DNA of 64,000 nt from Aedes albopictus (GCF_035046485.1 NC_085138.1:9831823-9895822), one strand, 5' to 3'; shown: positions 35,050 through 46,019, numbered from the stretch's first letter. The notes: generated from the letters alone by a model not told the origin. Translations and numbers: made by a program.

Positions 35050-36772
35050 TGGATTGGATTTGGATTGGATTTGGATTGGATTTGGATTGGATTTGGATTG
35101 GATTTGGATTGGATTTGGATTGGATTTGGATTGGATTTGGATTGGATTTGGATTGGATTTGGATTGAATTTGGATTGGATTTGGATTGGATTTGGATTGG
35201 ATTTGGATTGGATTTGGATTGGATTTGGATTGGATTTGGATTGGATTTGGATTGGATTTGGATTGGATTTGGATTGGATTTGGATTGGATTTGGATTGGA
35301 TTTGGATTGGATTTGGATTGGATTTGGATTGGATTTGGATTGGATTTGGATTGGATTTGGATTGGATTTGGATTGGATTTGGATTGGATTTGGATTGGAT
35401 TTGGATTGGATTTGGATTGGATTTGGATTGGATTTGGATTGGATTTGGATTGGATTTGGATTGGATTTGGATTGGATTTGGATTGGATTTGGATTGTATT
35501 TGGATTGGATTTGGATTGGATTTGGATTGGATTTGGATTGGATTTGGATTGGATTTGGATTGGATTTGGATTGGATTTGGATTGGATTTGGATTGGATTT
35601 GGATTGGATTTGGATTGGATTTGGATTGGATTTGGATTGGATTTGGATTGGATTTGGATTGGATTTGGATTGGATTTGGATTGGATTTGGATTGGATTTG
35701 GATTTGATTTGGATTTGATTTGGATTGGATTTGGATTGGATTTGGATTGGATTTGGATTGGTTTTGGATTGGATTTGGATTGGATTTGGATTGGATTTAG
35801 ATTGGATTTGGATTGGATTTGGATTGGATTTGGATTGGATTTGGATTGGATTTGGATTGGATTTGGATTGGATTTGGATTGGATTTGGATTGGATTTGGA
35901 TTGGATTTGGATTGGATTTGGATTGGATTGGATTTGGATTGGATTTGGATTGGATTTGGATTGGATTTGGATTGGATTTGGATTGGATTTGGATTGGATT
36001 TGGATTGGATTTGGATTGGATTTGGATTGGATTTGGATTGGATTTGGATTGGATTTGGATTGGATTTGGATTGGATTTGGATTGGATTTGGATTGGATTT
36101 GGATTGGATTTGGATTGGATTTGGATTGGATTTGGATTGGATTTGGATTGGATTTGGATTGGATTTGGATTGGATTTGGATTGGATTTGGATTGGATTTG
36201 GATTGGATTTGGATTGGATTTGGATTGGATTTGGATTGGATTTGGATTGGATTTGGATTGGATTTGGATTGGATTTGGATTGGATTTGGATTGGATTTGG
36301 ATTGGATTTGGATTGGATTTGGATTGGATTTGGATTGGATTTGGATTGGATTTGGATTGGATTTGGATTGGATTTGGATTGGATTTGGATTGGATTTGGA
36401 TTGGATTTGGATTGGATTTGGATTGGATTTGGATTGGATTTGGATTGGATTTGGATTGGATTTGGATTGGATTTGGATTGGATTTGGATTGGATTTGGAT
36501 TGGATTTGGATTGGATTTGGATTGGATTTGGATTGGGTTTGGATTGGATTTGGATTGGATTTGGATTGGATTTGGATTGGATTTGGATTGGATTTGGATT
36601 GGATTTGGATTGGATTTGGATTGGATTTGGATTGGATTTGGATTGGATTTGGATTGGATTTGGATTGGATTTGGATTGGATTTGGATTGGATTTGGATTG
36701 GATTTGGATTGGATTTGGATTGGATTTGGATTGGATTTGGATTGAATCTGATTTGGATTTGGATTGGATTTA
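35050..36772. repeat. 11-bp satellite array, about 155 copies
   Basis: The unit GGATTGGATTT repeats almost without change for 1.72 kb. Rare variants are GGATTGAATTT (35,163), a T substitution near 35,492, GATTTGATTT units near 35,703-35,720, a 5-bp GGATT slip near 35,930 and GGATTGGGTTT near 36,535. The plus strand contains essentially no C. Because 11 is not divisible by 3, every forward frame reads the same 11-residue cycle without a stop, and so does the reverse strand. The 594-, 365- and 334-codon open frames are therefore artefacts. Confidence 0.97.
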
Positions 36773-37585
36773 AATTGGCTTGCGCTTGTTGTGACTGTCA
36801 TTTAGCCTTAAAACAGCTTTAAAGTCTTCTTAAATGAGAATTGGATCCTGTGAGAAGTTGAACCCCCATAAACCTGATTTCCAGCTAATTTTCTCGGTTC
36901 AATACAAAGCTTCATCGCATTGCCATCATTCTCACACCGGTTCATTAGGCATACAAGTAACACACGGCTACGCTAATTAATTTCGACGTTAATCTAATTA
37001 ATCGTGTGACGGCAAAACGTCGCCTACTTCCTGGAACGGGGAAGCGAAAATCAAAGAACCACCCACTGAAGCGTATCGCGTGAGTAAGCAAGCTGAGAGT
37101 CGCAGCAACCCACGAAAACCGGTGACATTCGCTTCGTCCTACAACTTTTGGCGAGCATGGAAAATCAATTAGATTATTACAATCTTCAGGTGGCGAACGA
37201 CAGCAACAACAAAGCAACGAAACGATCGAAGGTTGATTGAACTTTAATTGGCTGCACCTAGGTAGATGATGGCAATTTGATGGATTCATTGATCTGCAAA
37301 TTTCCGGCATTTGCCAGCCTTCCGTTGCCACGTTGACGACGACGACGACGATGGCAGGCAACAGAGAAGCCCTTTTTATCGCAGCAAGCGGGCAAGATAA
37401 GCTTCACAACCGTCGAAGTAGGCGCGCAGGGAAAACTTTCTTTCTGACCTCCTTGGGTTACCAAGGGAGAAAAACAAGATGAAAACTTTCTTCGCTTCTC
37501 GCCGTTTGTTTCTATGACCACTTTACTCAGGTTGGAAACTGAACACCTAGGAATACACTGAAAGCCAGGGTAATAAGTTTAAGTG
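36773..37585. other. 3' flank of the nucleotidase gene
   Basis: Unique DNA with host-like composition. It should contain the 3' untranslated region and polyadenylation site of the minus-strand gene. I see no strong AATAAA in the first 100 bases; an AGTAAA variant lies near 37,525 on the minus strand. Open frames on the minus strand (36,945-37,521) have no recognisable domain. Confidence 0.4.
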
Positions 37586-39238
37586 TTATGTTATGACACG
37601 GATCCGCCCGTCCGTCCCCTGCATTATCGGGCTCATCTTGGCAACGTACTGCTCCAGTACAACAATGTCCAGGGGTCCAACGCGTGGATTGGTGCGATGC
37701 TCGCCGAACATGGTGTACCCGTTGCCACCGTTACCGATCCAAGCAGCTATTGCGACACGGTAGTACTTGTTCAGATCGAGCGGTTCGTATCGGGGAACTT
37801 TGCACTCACGACACCGAATATCTGCGGAAACAACCCGATTACCGGCTGGCTTGGTAACATTGTAGGTCACTCGGATACCGGAGATTTGCAAGACGTCGGC
37901 TGAATTGAACCGGCTCGCACTGTATTCTAGAGCTTCCAAGAGATATTGTCCTCGGATGTCAAATGTGTCAACGGTGTTTTCGTATGGAACTGCTGTTACG
38001 ATATCATCGTAAGTCAAGGATCCCCTCTTCAAAGAAGTCCGCATTCCTCCATCGTTTGTGATTCCGATTGCGGCGTACGTCCACTCATTTGAACTCTCTG
38101 GTCGCTGTGTGTAGTAGTCTACGAAGCCATCAGCCACGAAGTTTCCAAAATTGCATTCTCCTGTTCGACACTCTGCTTTCGACAGAACAACTAGAGATGA
38201 GCCCACATGTCTGTAGGCTAGCACGTCAACTTCTTCTCTCCAAGGAATCATTTCTTGCAATATCTGAGGATCCAGTGGAACTTGTTCATCCAAGTAGACA
38301 GGATTTCCTTCCCATTCCATAAGATTACCAGCATCATCGAAGTACGCCGTCAATCGCCCGATGAACTTCGTGAAACAGGATGCTTGCACCACCAACACTT
38401 TCCGTCCACTCGTCTGCTGTACAACCACCGGGTACGTATCCACAGCATCGTCCGGAAACCCCACGGTTGAACCATTATACAGGAACGTATGTGAATGACC
38501 GCCTACTACGATATCAACATCAGCACACTGCGCGGCAATCTTCTTATCAATAGTGATCCCGCAATGGGACAAAACTACTATAATATGCACTCCACTCGCT
38601 TTCAACCGTTCCGCCTCAGCGTTTATCGCTTCAACCTCGTCCAGAAAACGTAGCCGCTCCGTCATACTCAGCGTATCCGTCAAATGATGTATCACTCCGA
38701 TTATACCAATCTGCCTTTCACCGCGCTTGATCACCACCGACTTGCTATACTTCCCCTGCATCGTCGGTTCCTCCCGATCGTCAATGTTCGCCACCACGAT
38801 CGGCGACTTCAGCGACTCCATAAACGGCACCACACCAGCGATCCCATGATCGAACTCATGATTCCCCAACGTCACCGCATCCGCCGGCAGCAAATTCAAG
38901 AAATAACTCGTCACATTCCACCTCAACAGCGTATACCAGAACGTTCCCTGAAAATTATCCCCCGCGTTCAAAAACACCGGATTCTGCTCCTTGTAGCTCT
39001 CGGTCAGACTCTTCACCGCCGACACCACCCTGGCATAACCGCCGATACACTTCTCTCCCGCCTGAACGTCACACCTCGTAGACAGCACGTTAGTCTCTTC
39101 AAACCGCGCGTGGAAGTCGTTCCAGTGGATCAGCGTCAACGGAAACAACGCATCCCGCTTACCAACCAAGAAACCGGCGTCAAGTCCATGGCACAAGGCC
39201 AACAGAAGCACCACCAACGCCGTAGTAGGCCGTGCCAT
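37586..39238 (-). CDS. Secreted 5'-nucleotidase/apyrase family protein
   Basis: This 550-residue protein belongs to the 5'-nucleotidase family, which hydrolyses extracellular nucleotides; in blood-feeding insects a branch acts as salivary apyrase removing ATP/ADP at the bite. Seen: a signal peptide (residues 1-21, hydrophobic VVLLLALC core); the metal-binding motifs HWNDFH (38-43), GDN (93-95), LGNHEFDHG (124-132), LSHCG (223-227) and GGHSH (246-250); a C-terminal substrate domain with NDGGMR (395-400) and GNGGNGY (502-508); cysteine pairs C357/C362 and C476/C479; and three N-glycosylation sites (NVTS, NGST, NVTK). It ends at RVIT with no hydrophobic GPI tail, so secretion is predicted. Length (550) matches insect apyrases. 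No intron interrupts the frame. The ATG is preceded by GACGCG and begins a good signal peptide. AMP-nucleotidase versus apyrase specificity cannot be told from sequence alone: the NGGGxR and GGDGF motifs usual in 5'-nucleotidases are altered here (NDGGMR, GGNGY). Confidence 0.93.
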   Translation of the reverse strand: MARPTTALVVLLLALCHGLDAGFLVGKRDALFPLTLIHWNDFHARFEETNVLSTRCDVQAGEKCIGGYARVVSAVKSLTESYKEQNPVFLNAGDNFQGTFWYTLLRWNVTSYFLNLLPADAVTLGNHEFDHGIAGVVPFMESLKSPIVVANIDDREEPTMQGKYSKSVVIKRGERQIGIIGVIHHLTDTLSMTERLRFLDEVEAINAEAERLKASGVHIIVVLSHCGITIDKKIAAQCADVDIVVGGHSHTFLYNGSTVGFPDDAVDTYPVVVQQTSGRKVLVVQASCFTKFIGRLTAYFDDAGNLMEWEGNPVYLDEQVPLDPQILQEMIPWREEVDVLAYRHVGSSLVVLSKAECRTGECNFGNFVADGFVDYYTQRPESSNEWTYAAIGITNDGGMRTSLKRGSLTYDDIVTAVPYENTVDTFDIRGQYLLEALEYSASRFNSADVLQISGIRVTYNVTKPAGNRVVSADIRCRECKVPRYEPLDLNKYYRVAIAAWIGNGGNGYTMFGEHRTNPRVGPLDIVVLEQYVAKMSPIMQGTDGRIRVIT

Positions 39239-39275
39239 CGCGTCGACCGAACCGAACTGAACCGAACCGAACGCG
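39239..39275 (-). promoter_or_regulatory. Possible initiator of the nucleotidase gene
   Basis: On the minus strand TCAGTT (plus 39,254-39,259) matches the arthropod initiator consensus about 17 bases before the ATG, within a GGTTCGGTTC-rich stretch. No TATA box is placed correctly upstream. A start site further upstream is equally possible. Confidence 0.25.
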
Positions 39276-40070
39276 CTGCCGTACTGTGTTCTGAGCGGCC
39301 TACTGCGGTTGACCTAATCAAATCACCAGCAGGCAGTGCCAGTGGTAAGTGCGACGAACGCTGATAAGCGCACTCTCCGTCTGCCTGTATTCGGATGATG
39401 TGAACCCCGTGCGAGTAAAACAGCTGCACGTAGTCCGAAAACCGGAGCTGTTTACAAGGGTAGCTTATTAATTTCGATGATTGGTGATAGCAGTGATAGG
39501 GTACCGAATGCGGCTCAACCGGTTAAACCGAGTTACACACGCCTATAAACTACTACTCCATTTTTGAGTCACCTTTCAGAGATGTTTTCCCCCTTTTTTC
39601 TCCTGAAACTACGTTGATCCATAATCATTTTTGCACAATTTGCTATTTCACTCAGTATCTTTTAGTAGAAGTAGCTAAGCGTGTGTCCGAAGAACAAACA
39701 GCTACGACAATGTATTCAGCAGGTACTGAATGAAGCTTCCCTACCTAAATGACGTACTGTCTCAAAGTTTCGAGGAAAAGGTTATGCCGTTGCCGATGAT
39801 AAAGCGAAGTGAACGGACCATGCATGCTGAAGCTGTTTCTCAGCTGATAACAATGATCGCAAATCGTCTAGCACGGTTTAAGATTACATTGCATTGCATC
39901 AGGTTCGAACCACGATTGGACTATCAAATTAAAGTCCAGAGATTTGTGATGAAAGAAATAAATCAACTTTGGGCAGATTAAACAAATCAGTGGTAACATT
40001 GTTGGTTGATTGAGCGATGAAATAGGTGCATATAACATCCGTATACAAAATATAATTTTCACGAAACCCT
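39276..40070. other. 5' flank of the nucleotidase gene and unassigned DNA
   Basis: The first 250 bases are GC-richer and may include promoter or 5' untranslated sequence. The rest has no recognisable feature. Confidence 0.4.
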
Positions 40071-40077
40071 GCCAATT

Positions 40078-40680
40078 TGTCTACTCCGCGGACGACATGG
40101 ACATGATTGCCAGCACAGTTGGCATGGTGGCAGAGCTGTGCGTCTGAAGTTTGTCAAATCCGGAAGACTACGGTAGGCAGAGCATGTAACGAGAATGCCG
40201 GATAACAATTCTACATAGCTGGTATCTGATTGGTACATACCTTTTGTGGAAAGCTTGGTGGAACGTGATCAGATGAACTTCGAACATAACCGATGCAGGA
40301 ATATTCCTCGACCAAAAGTCAATACTCCTGATGGTTGTCTTATTATAAACAGTTAGGATATCGTTAGAGTTACTTTTAAGTATCAATTTTTGCTGTCATA
40401 GCTAAATTTATACAGGGAGTAGGACCAGAAGAAAAAGAAATTTACCATGGCAAGAAACGGTAACATAAAAAGAGTGTGATTGCTGGGCGCAAAGATGTTT
40501 GGACCGTAACCATATGCGGAGATTTTATGCAACTGTCAATAGTGCGCGATGCTAGATTGCGCCAATGCCCGCTGTATGCAATGGCCGGGGAGGAAAATTT
40601 GCTAAAAAGCAAAAGAAAATGATGGCAGCCAAGTGGAGAGGTCACTTTGAAAATTTGTAGAATGATAACAATAACCCATA
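40078..40680 (+). pseudogene. Scrambled non-LTR retrotransposon pieces
   Basis: Two pieces are recognisable. At 40,080-40,140 a frame reads YSADDMDMIASTVGMVAEL, the (Y/F)xADD catalytic box of a reverse transcriptase. At 40,495-40,670 another reads RNHMRRFYATVNSAR, then APMPAVCN and AAKWRGHFENL, the linker upstream of the RT domain. Their order is reversed relative to an intact element, so at least two fragments or a rearrangement are involved. Clade not resolved. Confidence 0.6.
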
Positions 40681-41039
40681 TGAATAAAAAATAAGTAGTA
40701 TTCCACACTTTGCTACAATTGTGTAGTAAATAATTCAGTTATTGGTATGAATAGAAGTAAATAGAGCAATAAATAGAGAATTTACTACACTACAAGTTTT
40801 GAACTTACTGCTTTGAGCAACACGTTAAACTCTCAGTATGCATCAAAGTAGTATTTTCATGCAATAGAGTTCTTGGAGATCAAATTGACAGCAAATAGTT
40901 GCATGAGATTGTGAAAGCATAATTATTATGCATAATGCTCCCATCTATCACTGATTACGCTTGTAGTCCGATGACCTACATCTGGATTCACCTGGGAGTT
41001 CTCGGATATTCCTATACAATCATAGAACTTAAGATTTGA
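40681..41039. other. Unassigned AT-rich DNA
   Basis: Includes a short inverted pair, GTAGTAAAT near 40,722 and ATTTACTAC near 40,780, of unknown meaning. No gene. Confidence 0.4.
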
Positions 41040-41714
41040 TAGGACAGGGCAGCAGGGACGGTAGTCCAGGGACTTGATAACCCCCCATCCCCCTTCTGCG
41101 AATCAGCCGTGTAGTTGCCGGCTAAGAATAGGACTACTAACCGGGGTAAAAAGATGCTCGATCGTTAACTGAGCCTGTGGGGTACCTGGGCACCTCCGTC
41201 AGTATTTTGCTGCTCCTTACCGCGTTGATGCAGGGCTCTGACATGGCATGCCCCTATTTCCCTTGCTACTCGTGGGGTTTAATGACCACATATACAAAAG
41301 AAAAGCAAACTAGCGACGTAGGTAGCGAGAGTGAAGATGGTAAACTCTTTGCAAGAAGTGGTCTAGCTAGGTCTCTTTTAAGAAGAGCAGAGGGAGGAGT
41401 AGGAAGCTGCGCAAGTAGTGCCAGCGTGGGCAACCCTATTTCATTACTGGCTAGCGCATGGTTTCCCAAACTGTGGGTCGCGACCCTCCAGGGGGGTCGC
41501 CGGCGTTCATCCAGGGGGTCGCGAGGGACAGTAAAATATTTTACTGTAACAGACAACAAATGAGGGAATTTCTATGGGGGGTCTCGAAAACTATATCAGC
41601 TGGCAAAAGGGGGTCGCGTGACCTGAAAGTTTGGGAACCTATGGGCTAGCGTGTAGGGTGAGTTAATGGATAGAGCGTACGCGTACGTACGTACCACGTG
41701 GTTGTTGAGGGCCA
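41040..41714 (+). pseudogene. R1-clade retrotransposon, part 1 (5' UTR and ORF1 N-terminus)
   Basis: A GC-rich leader (41,040-41,281) precedes ATG at 41,282, which opens a charged, serine-rich ORF1 beginning MTTYTKEKQTSDVGSESEDG. The frame is interrupted by the 187-bp MITE at 41,457-41,643; beyond it the expected frame continues as GELMDRAYAYVRTTW after one stop. It is cut at 41,715 by the TTAA-flanked 5.48-kb element and continues at 47,204. Orientation, composition and order agree with part 2. Confidence 0.8.
41457..41643. mobile_element. hAT-type MITE, 187 bp, inside R1 ORF1
   Basis: The inverted ends are CATGGTTTCCCAAACT and (inverted) CATAGGTTCCCAAACT, with GGGTCGCG words near both ends. 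A perfect 8-bp duplication, GGCTAGCG, lies at 41,449-41,456 and 41,644-41,651. Removing the MITE and one duplication restores the retrotransposon frame register. Confidence 0.95.
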
Positions 41715-41718
41715 TTAA

Positions 41719-43077
41719 CCTTCACATCCCGACCCCCAACATCTCATTTCCAAATTGCTCTCATTTGGTCAATTTTCATCAAACTTTTTTGAAGTCGCCC
41801 TCAATCGATCATAAACTGGTGCAAGTTTATTACAACCAAGTGGCCATGCAATATCCGGAACCATTCCGGAGATATTCCGGATTGTACTGGGGTCAGGGAG
41901 GGTGCCGACATGACTAAAAATGATTATTTCGTGCGTTATTGTGTTGGAATCATCGATTTTCAGCGGAATTTTCAATGCGAACAATAAAACACAACTGGGA
42001 TAAGCAGATTTGAATAAGTTGACCCATCCGGATCACCGTGACAGGTTCCGCGGGGGCCACATTGGGGTCACTTCTGGTTTTCATCCAAAACATGTTATGC
42101 GACATATCAAACTTCATGATTTCGAATGACTGAGTCAGAAACGATACCCTGAAGTCTGTATCAACTAATATGGGCACCCCGGAACATCTAGCATAGGTTC
42201 CATGGGAGTGACATCGGGGATATTTCTAGTTTGCAACTAAAACATGCCGTGCGACTTATCAAACTTCATGATTTCAAAAGAATGCACAGTGTACAAATTC
42301 GAGCAAAAAAACGAACGCAATTCAGTTCCGGCCGCTAAGCAAACGACAAATACCTATTCTTAAGCAAAAAATCCAAGGAATCGAATGGTGCCCACCCCTT
42401 TCCTGAAAAACATCGGCAAGTGTCTCATTTTGGCCATTTTCCCCTAAATATGCCAAAAATACTTAAATGTATCAAGTCTTAAACCAAAAAAGATAAGGAA
42501 TAACCTGAATATTTCAAAACACTTCATGTAGAAATGTCAGACAACTTAGTTTAGCAAATGTTTCGCACTTCTGATCACAATAAGTGTCTCATTTTGTCCA
42601 ATATCCCCTATAAATTGAGAATATTTGATAATTTCGGATGAATTTCAACAAAAAAAACATGCAAAGCCGTTCAAAAGTCCTGCTCCTTAATGGTGAAACC
42701 CTAAACGGATCGTTTCTTGTCCATCACATTCAGGGGTGATGTCTCATTTTGCCCAATATCCCCTATAATTAAGAATATTTGTGGATTTCGGATATATTTG
42801 CTCAAAAAACCACGCAAAGTCGTTCAAAAGTCTTGCTACTTAATGGTAAACTCCCAAACGAATCATTTCTAGTCCGTCACATTTGGAGATGATGTTTCAT
42901 TTTGTCCAATATCCCCTATAAATTGAGAATATTTGAAAATTTCGGATTAATTTCGACAACAAATCATGCAAAGTCGTTCAAAAGTCCTGCTATTTAATGT
43001 GAAACCCCAAACGGATCGTTTCTTGTCTATCACATTCAGGGATGATGTCTCATTTTGTCCAATATCCCCTATAAATT
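41719..43077 (+). repeat. Left inverted arm with 153-bp tandem subrepeats
   Basis: The outer part (41,719-41,960) matches 46,965-47,199 inverted. The inner part is a tandem array anchored on TGTCTCATTTTGTCCAATAT at 42,585, 42,740, 42,893 and 43,046, spaced 155, 153 and 153 bp. A second pair of direct repeats (AACATG...TATCAAACTTCATGATTTC) lies at about 42,088-42,125 and 42,241-42,280. Confidence 0.9.
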
Positions 43078-43133
43078 CATTCAACTCACTCTTATACATC
43101 TGATTCTTTTTTGCACGGACCTGTTTTTTTTTT

Positions 43134-43331
43134 CTAAAGACACTATATGCAAAGACACGAAATGTTCCAATTGGAATTCCAAATTTGCTGTCAATGTTAT
43201 TCCAATCGAGCAGGAGACCTATCAAACGCGCTTTAAAAGCATTGCTCGACAGCATCATCGTCATGACGCGACAATCATCATCAACAGCAATAATCATCAG
43301 ATTTCGTGTCTTTAGCATACAGTGTCTTTAG
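43134..43331. mobile_element. MITE with 29-bp inverted ends
   Basis: CTAAAGACACTATATGC plus AAAGACACGAAA on the left is mirrored by TTTCGTGTCTTTAGC and ATACAGTGTCTTTAG on the right. It lies just inside the left arm of the 5.48-kb element. The left flank is a T run, so the target duplication cannot be read. Confidence 0.85.
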
Positions 43332-43420
43332 TCTGTACACATGTAGGCACGATTAGTACTATCAGCGTACAAAATTTCATGAGAATCGGTCCAGACCCGT
43401 GCAAAAAAAAATCGGGTGTT
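43332..43420 (+). repeat. Dispersed repeat, copy 2 (partner at 271-382)
   Basis: The words TGTACACATGTAG, ACAAAATTTCATGAGAATCG and CAGACCCGTGCAAAAAAA are shared with 271-382. An inverted relative (TTCTTTTTTGCACGGACC) sits at 43,104-43,121 on the other side of the MITE, so these may be ends of an element the MITE entered. Confidence 0.55.
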
Positions 43421-43763
43421 ATTGCAAATACATACATTTTTAAGTGAAAACTCATGTAGCTTCTCACTTTCGTTGTTTTCATCTGTTTCACTTGACTAAT
43501 GTAACAGTTACATGAGATTCTGATCTGCACAGCATTTTCTGTTTGAGGTACATGAATTCCCGTATGAAAAAATCCGTAAGTGAATGGGCCATATGATGAG
43601 CAACAGGCGTCAGGTGAAATTTGGCGTCACGAAAATAATTTACCATTTATGATTGTTTTTTTTTTTGCTTTTTATTAACGTTAAATGATAAATTCAAAGT
43701 TATCTTACAATTATGGATATATTTTAGAATAACGTTCATTCAACCCAGTTGTTCTTTCACCTT

Positions 43764-45783
43764 TCATTGCATTAGATCTCTGTCATCTTCTGCTACTTTT
43801 ACCAGAAAGTAACTCGCGATTTGTCTGTCAAAAGCCTCGTATACTGCTTCTTCGGACTTGTGCACGAATCTTAAATCTTGGTCAGCAAATTTTGGATCTG
43901 ACCAAGTAAGAGAAAGTCGCATTAAATCGATCAGATTATCCTCAGCAGATGTCTTTCTTGACAGATGTGTTCGGCCGTACTTAGATCGCTTATGGCATCT
44001 TTCTCCGGCTTGCTCATCGGCGAAACTCAATGGATAAGGCTGTATTAATTGCAAAAAAAATATGTTTACGTACTTGCTACATTCTGTATCATCAACCATA
44101 CTTACCAACTGATCGATGTACTCTGGCAAATGGCTGTATTTGTGTACTGATGGTGGTAGTTTCCTCACAAATGGAAACTGGGTTTGTAATTGCTCTTCTA
44201 TTTCGGAGTAAAGCTTTCTTACTTTATCCGAATCTAGGTTTTTGGAAGATAAAGCCAGGCAACTAATCAACCACAAATTCTCTACTAGATCTTTGCTGAT
44301 TCCTAGAATCAGGCCTGCGGGCCATGTTTCCATTATTTGAGGAACCGCTTCCTCCGATTTTTGGCCGATTAATTTGCATTTTGAAATGCTTCTCCAGTTC
44401 GCCAGCAATAATTCTTCCCTTGGCCTTCACATTAGGGTTTGCTTGAAGTGGGTTTCCAGGAGTTTGTAGTTGGGACGCTACTCGGATCAACCATTCAACC
44501 GTATTTAATCGGCAATGGAAAAAGGTCAGGCCAACGCGGACATCTGCTTCAGCAACGCACTGAGGACACGCATGTGTGCTACGATTGCCTACAATAGCAG
44601 TCGCCGCCTTTCCATCCACCATTGAAAAAAATGCCGAAACGGAAATTCCTAGGCTTTTTCCTTGCTAAATTGAACAAAATAAAGTTAGAATAAGAAAACA
44701 AAAATATATATATAATGCATACTCCATCATCTACAAGTACGGGTTCTTCCGCGATTTGATCAACTTCATCGAAAAATTTCTTTTGTTACCGAATCAGTTT
44801 CTTTTTGCCAGCTCATAGATTTTGCACGGCAAAATTTATCTGGACTGAGGCTTCGGGTTGATCCAAAGTTTTCGGCCCGATTTGGTTTCCAGCATCAACG
44901 GCAAAACACATTCCGTTAGGAGAGAGTTGTCCTTCATCAATATGTTTTCTTGGTTATACTGGCTGAAACCAGTAGCAGAGTCTACACCTGCCGAGATTAG
45001 CAATGTACAATCCATGTCACCACTGTCAGTTATCAAGGAAATTTCACGTTTAACTTCGTCCAGGCACAATAGTCTCGTAATTATATTTTGGACCATGTTT
45101 CGGAGTGTTACCCGACAGCTCAAAACTCCGTTTTCCCAAACTGGAGGAGCAATAGGCGGGATTATTGAATCTCGATATCGCATTGCCTCCACCCATGGAG
45201 CCAACACATTTTCTCTGCAAGAGGACTTCACGTGTTTCCGGACACCAACGTATTTTTTATATGTTAAGCCTAACCGAGTCTTCACGTATAATGATTTTTC
45301 TGCTGTGGGTTTGACCTTTTTCTCTTGGTTCGCCTCCTGTTTGAGAGTTCTGCATGCCCATTCCTCACCGTTTTCTCTCAACAGCTTCAAGACCTTCGCC
45401 ATACACGGTGACAAGTCATGACTGCATTTTTTCTCGGCGGCCCACAACAGTTTCTCCAGCGGCTCTGTATCGGAAAGGATCTTACTTTGCTTGCTTTTCA
45501 AGCTGTCAGAGAGGTCTTGAAATGTTTTGATTTTTGGACCACGTTTTCCAGCCCGGTTTGATATTGGAGAAACCTATAAAATATCAAACCATTAACATGT
45601 TAACATCATATGAACTTACAAATAGACATTCAATATCAACTGTTTTAATGTGATAGAGAGCCAACTGTAGTTGTATTTCAGTAAATTTGATGGACAATAA
45701 AATGATATGAATATTACCGTAAAAACTTCGTCGATATTTCGTTTCACGCGTAAATAGATTTCTACAACTTCCTCGTTCTTCAT
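43764..45783 (-). pseudogene. RAG1/Transib-like DDE transposase gene, intron-containing, frameshifted
   Basis: The minus-strand gene appears to start at ATG 45,781-45,783. Predicted exons, with GT-AG borders, are 45,718-45,783, 44,723-45,573, 44,106-44,664 and 43,764-44,039; the introns are 144, 58 and 66 bp. Recognisable landmarks are a basic GKRGPK segment after intron 1, a GVDSATGFSQY box (D codon 44,980-44,982), an MVDGK box (D codon 44,614-44,616), a CPQC pair (44,557-44,568), an NNGNMARR box (about 44,315-44,337) and an FADEQAGER box (E codon 44,013-44,015). These fit a D-D-E core as in the RAG1/Transib-like group; assigning the residues is inference. Frameshifts near 44,840, 44,775 and 44,320 make this copy inactive. 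Chapaev or an unnamed relative is an alternative. It lies between the inverted arms of the 5.48-kb element. Confidence 0.65.
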
Positions 45784-46019
45784 TTCACAAAACTTGAGAT
45801 GTTTTAAGTTTGTTCGTAAACGCTTGCGAACTGCTCAGAACTCTTCCACAAAAACGAATACAGGTTCATGATCTATTTCACTTGTTACCTTGGTGGTCAT
45901 GGAAACGATTCCATTTTTCGTAAACACTTCCAAACAGAACCTTCAATGGATCTTTGAACGAATTTACTAATTTGACATTTTAGCGTTGCCGTGTTTACAG
46001 AAAATGTAGTTGTTTCCAT

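Noticed and set aside
34989..36822. Open frames of 594, 365, 334, 310 and 217 codons with a Trp/Asp/Ile/Gly-rich repeat
   Set aside because: They come from the 11-bp satellite, which is stop-free in every frame; the product is purely periodic and has no non-repeat domain.
38684..39364. 226-codon plus-strand open frame rich in Arg and His
   Set aside because: It is antisense to the nucleotidase gene, whose minus-strand frame has all family motifs; openness follows from its codon composition.
42585..43077. Regularly spaced repeats that could suggest a CRISPR array
   Set aside because: The units are contiguous 153-bp tandem copies without unique spacers, in a eukaryotic transposon.
44858..45421. 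187-codon plus-strand open frame
   Set aside because: It is the shadow of the transposase exon on the minus strand; no domain is visible.
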